Positions 17,101 through 22,587 of a stretch of DNA of 22,587 nucleotides are shown in pieces. The notes under the pieces are model-generated. The model did not search any database and had not been told where the DNA came from. It worked only from the letters and a program-made list of their open reading frames with translations. The stretch's first letter is position 1. Each line of letters begins with the position of its first letter. The DNA lies in the NCBI GenBank assembly GCA_020722645.1, contig DYKL01000007.1, forward strand, positions 1 to 22,587. The letters are read 5' to 3'. The DNA comes from Acetofilamentum sp. GTDB taxonomy: Bacteria > Bacteroidota > Bacteroidia > Bacteroidales > JAFGUD01. The position numbers and the translations under genes are program-made.

Positions 17101-19141
17101 CAATTGTCAGGTTTCTGACTTTGTCAGCATTATAGAGCCTCCTCAATTTTTCATTGATACAGTTATTTATGAAAATGTTCAAACATGTTACGGAGATAAT
17201 ACCGCTTCAATTACAATACAAGCAAGCGGAGGAATCCCTGATTTTTTGTACTCTTATACAAATATAACTACAGCATACACCTCTCCTTTTCAAGATACAA
17301 ACGTTTTCGAGAATTTAAGTGCAGGAGCTTATTATATAACTGTTAAAGATGCCAATGGATGCACATTAACATCTACTTCTTTTAATATATCACAACCTTC
17401 GCAAGTTTTAATACAGGATTATGAATCTACAAATATTACATGCACAGGTCTAAACGATGGAACAATTACAATTTTTGGCTCCGGCGGTGTCGGAGGCTAC
17501 GAATATTCTATTGATAATGAAAATACTTGGTTTGATAACGGAGGTGTATTTACAAATTTATACCCCGACGATTACATTATAAGCGTCAGAGATTCAAATA
17601 ATTGTACTTGTCAATATAATATTACAGTAACAATTTATGAACCGAGCCAATTACAAATAGAATCTGTAACTCCATACAATCCTGAGTGTTACGGCTATTC
17701 AAACGGGCATATTTCTGTTTATGCAATTGGCGGAACAGGTCAATACACTTACATTTTAAATGATTTGGTTATACAACAGGAAAACGTTTTTGATTCATTA
17801 CCCGAAGGACAATACTGGATAACTGTTTATGATGCAAATAATTGCGTAGCTCAAAGCGATACTGTTGAGCTGATAATGCCTGAAAACTATTCACAATATA
17901 CCCCTTCTGTTACACAGGGGTGTTCTCCATTAGAAGTTTCTTTTAATCAAACATTTCAACAATATGCATATAAATGGATTTTTGGAGATGGAGATACTCT
18001 GACTTTTGCAAATCCGACACACGTATATGAAAATCATACTGAACAAAATGTTGTTTATGATTTAGAAGTTATAGTTTTTCACGGAAATTGCCGTGATACT
18101 TCTCACAGAGAGATTACTGTTTATTCTCAACCTAATTTGTATTTTTCAGTTGATACATCTATACATTATTATCCTGACACAACAGTTTTTATAACAAATC
18201 ATACGACTAATTACGATAACTATTTCTGGGATTTTGGTGACGGACAAACCATAAGTTCTGTCTCTCCTATAAGCCATTCATATCATACATGCGGAAATTA
18301 TGTCATGTCAATGATTGCAGAAAGCCAATGGAGCTGTGCCGACACTTTTGCTCTTGATATCATGATTACAGCCGTCGATCCGCAAGCTTCATTTTTAATA
18401 GATAATTTGAATGGTTGTGCACCTTTAGATGTTAATTTCACAAATCTTTCTGCTAATGCCCAAGAATACGAATGGTTTATTGATGATGTTTTAGTTAGTA
18501 ATGAACAGAATCTTAATTACATTTTTGAACAAGCAGGTTATTTTTATATAGAATTAAACGCAAAAGGTTACTGTGAAAAAGAAAATTCAATACATAAAAC
18601 TGTTGATGTATTTCCTGCTCCTATTGTGGATTTTGATGTAGAACCCGATACTGTTGCAGTTGGACAAGAAATTGCATATTTGAATTATACAACCGGTGCG
18701 GATTATTACAACTGGAATTTTGGAGACGGAGAATATTCAGCTGATGAATACCCAAGACGTTCTTATTCTCAACCCGGTACATACTCTGTTACTTTGCTTG
18801 CTATTTCTCAAAATGGATGCAGAGACAGTTTGACTTTTGAAAATGCAGTTTTTGTAAGTGATGATATGTATGTCGTTTTGCCTCCTTTTATTACACCGAA
18901 CAACGATGGTGCGAACGATTTATTTATTCCTATTTATAATTTAGTAAGTGATTGCCGAATAGAAGTTTACAACAGACGTTGGCAATTAGTTTTCAAAACC
19001 GACGATTTTAAAACAATTTTCTGGGATGGTACAAAAAACGGAAAACCGCTTCCAATTGATGTTTATGTTTGGCGTGCAAGTGGAAGATACTCATCGGGGC
19101 AATATTTTGAGAAAATCGGAGAGGTTACTTTGTTAAGATAA
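14177..19141 (+). CDS. Giant secreted SprB-repeat/PKD protein with gliding-type (type B) C-terminal domain
   Basis: The 1654-residue protein starts with a signal peptide ending IIYAQ (about 1-20). Residues 21-180 form a MAM-like jelly roll (NESFETDLGIW, IAIDNIKIRDF). From C190 to about 1235 I count 13 SprB repeats of about 75-80 residues, each with a Cys near a GxxDG.I motif, then YSIDNG, L.aG.Y and usually a DxxxC turn, so a ladder of disulfides is likely. About 1238-1563 are four PKD-like domains with FGDG in three (WIFGDGDT, WDFGDGQT, WNFGDGEY); the third has lost it. The last 90 residues (FITPNNDGANDLF to EKIGEVTLLR) are the gliding-motility-associated C-terminal domain, a type IX secretion signal. 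It should be exported to the surface as an adhesin or gliding-like protein. No PorP/SprF partner gene is adjacent. Confidence 0.92.
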   Translation: MKKTITLIIIALQSLIIYAQLPYNESFETDLGIWTQSISDQFDWTRNSGPTPTSNTGPAVASNGDWYLYIEATGHNNPPETAIIEANFDFSGTTLPILSFDYHMWGEGMGYLRVYVYDGSSWTEVWNHLENSGNYWFNAKICLGDYADNANVKIRFMAQTNYSELSDIAIDNIKIRDFSILSINQTPVTCGQYSDGTIEITLTGGFSPYEYSINDGIDYTSNASTTYTFSGLPGGDYPVKVRDVSGCVLSGGNINVYEPETPDITTNKLNVSPCSYSTNGQIEIFASGDNSPFTYSINGFSGPFQVSNTFTNLDTGNYQIAVRNTLGCIALANVVSIIAPADILIIDVETQDVSTCFGDCNGEIEIYAGGGHSPLSYSIDEGVNFDYSTYFPDLCEGTYRIIIQDNSGCLDTTEYYTISQPDLLSFVDVDSGDVTGCFGDENGYIIAQATGGTGTIQYSIDNGYMYYNDGDFSNISAGNYHLVIRDQNNCSADWGIITIGQPDLLLIDSVVTIDIQGCYGDADGQITIYDSGGTGAKLYSIDNGVTLQASNVFTNLDVGDYFPYVVDENGCERTYSSVEISQPQPLIISNVATFDVSDCYGSNTGMIQIFASLGNAPYQYSIDGGTTYQSSYLFSDLVAGEYYIAVIDDHSCEIIGDTVIIGQPEQIVVTDTVATDVSCFGGNDGTIFVDAQGGTGTLMYSINNGLTFPFNAGNLTYQSAGTYQIIVKDDNDCEVSGGTLTINQADSLSIDSIGVVDVELCYGDSTGILTLYVSGGNAPLNYSIDNGFTTQTSNIFTNLPARTGYLPFVIDNNGCFAMHDPITITQPPLMLVTGQSHTNIDTCHGVPVGTITITTFGGTGIKSYSIDNGTNYYENGGFFDNLYAGSYLIKVKDQNNCIANGWEEPIYEPDTLLIDSIVFHDVVCHNQGNGSIYIYASGGQPQLYYSVNDGYTFSPSYQFSNLQPGDYDILVKDQYNCQVSDFVSIIEPPQFFIDTVIYENVQTCYGDNTASITIQASGGIPDFLYSYTNITTAYTSPFQDTNVFENLSAGAYYITVKDANGCTLTSTSFNISQPSQVLIQDYESTNITCTGLNDGTITIFGSGGVGGYEYSIDNENTWFDNGGVFTNLYPDDYIISVRDSNNCTCQYNITVTIYEPSQLQIESVTPYNPECYGYSNGHISVYAIGGTGQYTYILNDLVIQQENVFDSLPEGQYWITVYDANNCVAQSDTVELIMPENYSQYTPSVTQGCSPLEVSFNQTFQQYAYKWIFGDGDTLTFANPTHVYENHTEQNVVYDLEVIVFHGNCRDTSHREITVYSQPNLYFSVDTSIHYYPDTTVFITNHTTNYDNYFWDFGDGQTISSVSPISHSYHTCGNYVMSMIAESQWSCADTFALDIMITAVDPQASFLIDNLNGCAPLDVNFTNLSANAQEYEWFIDDVLVSNEQNLNYIFEQAGYFYIELNAKGYCEKENSIHKTVDVFPAPIVDFDVEPDTVAVGQEIAYLNYTTGADYYNWNFGDGEYSADEYPRRSYSQPGTYSVTLLAISQNGCRDSLTFENAVFVSDDMYVVLPPFITPNNDGANDLFIPIYNLVSDCRIEVYNRRWQLVFKTDDFKTIFWDGTKNGKPLPIDVYVWRASGRYSSGQYFEKIGEVTLLR

Positions 19142-19156
19142 TTCAAAAAATAATTA

Positions 19157-19197
19157 AAGTTGCAGGTATTTATAAACTTCAAAAAAACCTGCAACTT
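19157..19197 (+). terminator. Strong hairpin after the SprB-repeat gene
   Basis: AAGTTGCAGGT (19157-19167) pairs perfectly with ACCTGCAACTT (19187-19197) around a 19-base loop, 16 bases past the stop. There is no following T run, so it may be a terminator of weak type or an mRNA 3'-end stabiliser. Confidence 0.5.
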
Positions 19198-19534
19198 GAA
19201 AACTATTAATGCAAATTAAATGTTGAAGTTTAACTGTCAGGTGGAAAACACATACCAGAGGCATTTGCCTCAATCAGTTGCCTGTCCTGAAAGAATCTTC
19301 ACATGATTTAGGAATATGTACTAAATAATGTCTGTATTTCTTTGCGGCTCTTTATGAAAACCTTCGCGGTTCTCTGCGGTTAAATATTTGAATAATATTT
19401 TTTTACCGCAAAGAAACGCAAAGAAAGAAACGCAAAGTGCCGCTGAGATCGGACTATTTTTTTAAAACATATTCCTTAAAATAACACATAACAAGTTAAT
19501 TTTAACATTATTTTTTCACCCTTTATTTGCATTA
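19198..19534. other. Non-coding gap with palindrome and degenerate inverted repeat
   Basis: GAGGCA-TT-TGCCTC (19258-19271) is a perfect short palindrome. From 19338 to 19442 an imperfect inverted repeat has TTTGCGG and TGCGGT words on the left and ACCGCA/ACGCAAAG words on the right, with a core TGCGGTT-AAATATT ... AATATTT-ACCGCA (19375-19410). The CTTTGCG/CGCAAAG wording is common in intergenic repeats. No gene or RNA is visible. The gap separates two convergent genes. Confidence 0.5.
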
Positions 19535-20965
19535 TTACTTAAATTCAGGCAAAATAATGCCCAACAATTTTGCAATTTTTCGTGGAATATCAGTATTATC
19601 GAAATACCCTTCAAATTCTTCACTACCAACCCCAATTGCAAAAACAGGCACAGGTGTTCCTGAATGAGAATGAGAGGTCCAGCCTACACCGGCTCTATCG
19701 TTTAAAATCTCTATCCAAGCAATAGCTATCGGGTTGTTGCTTTCATATAATCCTTTAGTTATTTCAGTTTTATTAGCATTAAATTGTTCAAAAGCAGTTT
19801 CTAATTTTTGAAGTTCTGCTTTATCTAATGATTTTTTTTCAATTAATAAATAATTTTCTCCAATATCCAAAACATTTTCAAAAGAATTGATTTTTCCGGC
19901 GACAAATAAATTATTTAAAGTGTCCGAAAAAGTACTTAAAGACATTTTTTGATTAAAAAGTAATTTTAAAAATGTGTCATAACCTTGTTTATCACAACCA
20001 ATCGAAACGCCGCCTGTTTCGTGGTCTGCAGTAACTACAATAAGAGTTTCGTCAGGGTGCAAAAGATAAAAATCATAAGCAACTTTAACAACTTCATCAA
20101 AATCAAGAATTTCATAAATAATTGTTGTTGCATCATTATCGTGAGCCGCCCAATCTATTTTACCACCTTCTACCATCATAAAAAAACCATTATCGCTAAA
20201 AAGAAGTTCTATTGCCTTTTTTGTAAAATCTGCCAAATTAAAAAAACCTTCTTTTTGGTCTATGGCATAAGGAAATTCTGCTTGCGATAATATATCGGGG
20301 GAATAGCATAAATATTTCTTGTCTTTGTCTTTAAAAGACATTATTTCATTGACATTATTACTGACAACATATCCGTATTTTTCAGTAATATCATAAACAC
20401 TTTCCAATGTATTGTTTTCACCTTTATAATCAATAAAACCGCCGCCGCCGAAAAAATCAAAGTTACTTTTGTACAATTGCAATGCAATTTCATAGTATTG
20501 ACTTCTTTTTTGTTGATGAGCATAAAAAACAGCCGGAGTTGCGTGATTAATTCCGACAGACGACAAAATACCGATTTTCATACCTTTCTTTTTGGCATAG
20601 TATGCAATTGAAAACAATGTGTCTTTGTGATTGCTTTTCAGTGAAATTGTCCCGATTGATGTTTTGAAACCCGTTGCTAAAGCTGTTCCTGCGGCGGCAG
20701 AACCGGTTACATATCTCGTTTCGGCATAAGTTGTTGATAAACCAACTACTGGAAAAGAACTTAAAGTCAGTTTTTTAACACCAATTTCGTTATCAAGCTG
20801 CGACAAATAGGCTTCGGTTAAATTTATATGAGACATTCCCATTCCGTCACCTATTAAAAAAAATACATATTTAGGCTTATTATCCTGACTTTGAGAAAAA
20901 TTATCAAGTGGAAAACTTAATAATAAAAACATTGTTAAAACAAAAAAACACAATTTATTTTTCAT
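19535..20965 (-). CDS. Secreted alkaline phosphatase (PhoA superfamily)
   Basis: The 476-residue protein begins with a signal peptide (MKNKLCFFVLTMFLLLSF..., cleavage probably near NFSQ, 22-25). It keeps the alkaline-phosphatase metal and catalytic residues: D40 in FFLIGDGMG, nucleophile S89 in VTGSAAAGTALATG, H141 and T143 in NHATP, E266/D271/H275 in VEGGKIDWAAHD, D314-H315 in VVTADHETGG and a late His in SHSHSG (432-434). The residue before the nucleophile is Gly where E. coli PhoA has Asp. It should hydrolyse phosphate monoesters in the periplasm or outside. The gene starts 8 bases after the symporter stop, so the two are co-transcribed, suggesting that a product or substrate is linked to sodium-driven uptake. 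No Pho-box-like site is recognised. Confidence 0.93.
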   Translation of the reverse strand: MKNKLCFFVLTMFLLLSFPLDNFSQSQDNKPKYVFFLIGDGMGMSHINLTEAYLSQLDNEIGVKKLTLSSFPVVGLSTTYAETRYVTGSAAAGTALATGFKTSIGTISLKSNHKDTLFSIAYYAKKKGMKIGILSSVGINHATPAVFYAHQQKRSQYYEIALQLYKSNFDFFGGGGFIDYKGENNTLESVYDITEKYGYVVSNNVNEIMSFKDKDKKYLCYSPDILSQAEFPYAIDQKEGFFNLADFTKKAIELLFSDNGFFMMVEGGKIDWAAHDNDATTIIYEILDFDEVVKVAYDFYLLHPDETLIVVTADHETGGVSIGCDKQGYDTFLKLLFNQKMSLSTFSDTLNNLFVAGKINSFENVLDIGENYLLIEKKSLDKAELQKLETAFEQFNANKTEITKGLYESNNPIAIAWIEILNDRAGVGWTSHSHSGTPVPVFAIGVGSEEFEGYFDNTDIPRKIAKLLGIILPEFK

Positions 20966-20973
20966 TTTCGTAA

Positions 20974-22431
20974 TTATTTATTTGTAATTTTTGGTTTAAA
21001 AATAAAAGTTGATGCAACTGCAATTATCAGTGCAAAAAAGAATGTAAGAATTCTTGATGTAATAATTTCTTCCATTCCGGTGCTTATCCAGATTATAGTA
21101 AACAACATTCCTGAAATAATCGTAATAACAACAGATATTGAATGGAATTTTTTCCAAAACATTGAAAACAAAATCACAACGGAAAAAGTTCCGCCTATAC
21201 CTGCCCAAACATAGCTGACTAAAGTATAAATTAAATCAGAAGGTGAAATATATGCTAACAGTAAAGCAATTAAGGCTAATATTGCGGTTATAATTCTTGA
21301 TAAAAACAAACCTTTTTTAGCTGAAATTTCTTTTTTTGATAAAGGTTTTATGATGTTTTCTGCAAGTTCGGTAGAAGATAAAATCAACAAAGAATCGGCA
21401 GTGGAAATCATAGCCGCAATTCCGCCTGTAATAAGGATTGCCGCCGGTATGGTCGGTAAAATTTTTAATATTACTTCGGGCATAATTTGTTCCGGATCTT
21501 CTATGCCTGTTGGTCCAAAAATTGCTATTCCAATCCAACCAATCATCAAAGCACCGATGTATGCGACTAAAGTCCATGCGATACCAATATTTCTTGCTAA
21601 TTTTGATTGTTTTTCATCTTTTATTGCCATAAATCTTGTGGAAAGTTGTGGTTGTCCGCCTAAATACCCAAAAAACCATGAAAATCCTGCAAACATAACC
21701 AAGCCCGAAGTAAAACCGCCGCTAAAATCAAAAAAAGTAGTATAACTGCTGCCTGCTTTACTCAATGCCAATGATATGCTCGAAGCAAATACATCGGGAT
21801 TATTTGCTATATAAAAAACACCGACAATTGGAGCTACAAAAAGAGTTATTATCATAATTATTGCTTGTATTACATCAGTATGAACAACACTCTGAAAGCC
21901 GCCATAAATAGTGTATGGAACAATAATTACAACTGTAATAAGCATGCCAATTTGAGACGAAATGCCAAACATTGACTCTAAAACTTTGCCTCCACCCAGA
22001 AATTGTGCACCTACATAAAAAAAGAAGAAAAATACAATTGTAAAGCTACTGACTATTCTGATTGTTTTTTCATCGGCAGCATGTTTCTTTGCTATGTAGT
22101 CAGTAAAAGTAGTGGCATCAAATTTAGAGGCTTCTTTATGCAGCTTAAAAGCAATAAAAACCCATGCCGAAATTATCCCGACAACACATCCAATAGCTGT
22201 CCAGACTTCGACCAAACCCGTTGCATAAGCCGCCCCCGGTAAGCCAAGCAAAGCCCAGGAAGATTCACCCGTTGCTCTTTCAGACAAAGCAGCTTTCCAG
22301 CCTTTTAAATTTCTGCCTGCAATTGCAAAATCTTTATTTGATTTGACCTTTCTTCCGTTATATATACCCCACAAAACCAACAATGAAAGGTAAACAATCA
22401 TTACAATTAAAATTTGAGTATTTGTTGCCAT
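20974..22431 (-). CDS. Sodium/solute symporter (SSS family, PutP-like)
   Basis: The 485-residue protein has about 13 hydrophobic segments starting near residue 8. It carries SSS-family landmarks: FAIAGRNLKGWKAALSERAT (about 36-55), a GVxxSW-like stretch in ESSWALLGLPGAAYATGL, the helix IYGGFQSVVHTDVIQAIIM and the sodium-site ISTADSLLILSSTELAENI segment. These resemble proline and related amino-acid symporters but do not fix the substrate. The protein imports a small solute with Na+ across the inner membrane. It is the first gene of an operon with the alkaline phosphatase. The ATG at 22431 is preceded by TATATAT and no Shine-Dalgarno; a hairpin-repeat array begins 28 bases upstream (22459), so any promoter must lie in or around it. 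An overlapping short ORF in another frame reads into this start. Confidence 0.92.
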   Translation of the reverse strand: MATNTQILIVMIVYLSLLVLWGIYNGRKVKSNKDFAIAGRNLKGWKAALSERATGESSWALLGLPGAAYATGLVEVWTAIGCVVGIISAWVFIAFKLHKEASKFDATTFTDYIAKKHAADEKTIRIVSSFTIVFFFFFYVGAQFLGGGKVLESMFGISSQIGMLITVVIIVPYTIYGGFQSVVHTDVIQAIIMIITLFVAPIVGVFYIANNPDVFASSISLALSKAGSSYTTFFDFSGGFTSGLVMFAGFSWFFGYLGGQPQLSTRFMAIKDEKQSKLARNIGIAWTLVAYIGALMIGWIGIAIFGPTGIEDPEQIMPEVILKILPTIPAAILITGGIAAMISTADSLLILSSTELAENIIKPLSKKEISAKKGLFLSRIITAILALIALLLAYISPSDLIYTLVSYVWAGIGGTFSVVILFSMFWKKFHSISVVITIISGMLFTIIWISTGMEEIITSRILTFFFALIIAVASTFIFKPKITNK

Positions 22432-22458
22432 AATATATAAATTTTTCGGGTTGTTTTT

Positions 22459-22587
22459 TCAGCCATTTCAGGTGTCCTCACCTGAAATTTTTTTTCAGCC
22501 ATTTCAGGTGTCCTCACCTGAAAACCAAGACCAAATTTTTTTTCAGCCATTTCAGGTGTCCTCACCTGAAAACCAAGACCAAATTTT
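22459..22587. repeat. Tandem array of perfect hairpin repeats, cut by the window end
   Basis: Three copies of TTTCAGGTG-TCCT-CACCTGAAA (22466-22487, 22502-22523, 22550-22571) share identical 9-bp arms and TCCT loop, each preceded by TTTTCAGCCA. Copies 2 and 3 are 48 bp apart with a 13-base tail AACCAAGACCAAA; copies 1 and 2 are 36 bp apart since the tail is missing. The fourth unit may start at the window edge. The array sits directly upstream of the symporter. It may be tandem terminators, a REP-like element or operator sites. Both 36 and 48 are multiples of 12, so reading frames stay open (see findings). Confidence 0.9.

Noticed and set aside
20996..21745. Several 70-131 codon ORFs within the symporter
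   Set aside because: They are out-of-frame readings of a conserved membrane protein gene.
22459..22587. CRISPR array from regular palindromic repeats
   Set aside because: The sequences between hairpins are the same in each copy and too short to be spacers; this is tandem duplication.

Overview
The window is an AT-rich chromosomal segment from a member of the Bacteroidota. The evidence is a secreted giant protein with SprB repeats, PKD domains and a gliding-type C-terminal domain (a type IX secretion signature), several TAnnTTTG promoter boxes, and almost no Shine-Dalgarno sequences before start codons. Exact order or genus cannot be read from the sequence. All main genes look like housekeeping or cell-envelope genes; I see no phage, plasmid, CRISPR array, rRNA or tRNA.

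Layout. 1-500: a stand-alone response-regulator receiver. 500-900: non-coding DNA with a small inverted-repeat element that appears to have landed in a dispersed palindromic repeat with a 9-bp target duplication. 908-3499 (-): clpB. 3500-3838: a second copy of the dispersed repeat and a terminator. 3839-6073 (-): a cyclic-2,3-diphosphoglycerate-synthetase-like P-loop protein and a BtpA-like TIM-barrel protein, each probably with its own promoter. 6155-8577 (+): an MFS permease and prfB, the latter with the classical +1 programmed frameshift. 8839-12087 (+): a large transporter joined to HEAT-like repeats and a cyclic-nucleotide-binding-like domain. 12084-13310 (-): an Ste24-type M48 membrane protease whose stop codon overlaps the convergent transporter stop. 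13311-14176: a long intergenic region dominated by 57 uninterrupted 8-bp repeat units. 14177-19141 (+): the 1654-residue SprB/PKD surface protein. 19142-19534: a hairpin and two degenerate repeats. 19535-22431 (-): a two-gene operon of a sodium/solute symporter followed by a secreted alkaline phosphatase. 22459-22587: a tandem array of a perfect hairpin repeat running off the window.

The genes do not form one pathway. Functional links supported by position are the symporter-phosphatase pair (8 bp apart) and, weakly, MFS-prfB. The most unusual items are the highly ordered 8-bp repeat array upstream of the giant adhesin, the transporter-HEAT-cNMP fusion, the hairpin array whose spacing keeps reading frames open on both strands, and the strong internal Shine-Dalgarno of prfB in a genome that otherwise seems not to use such sites.
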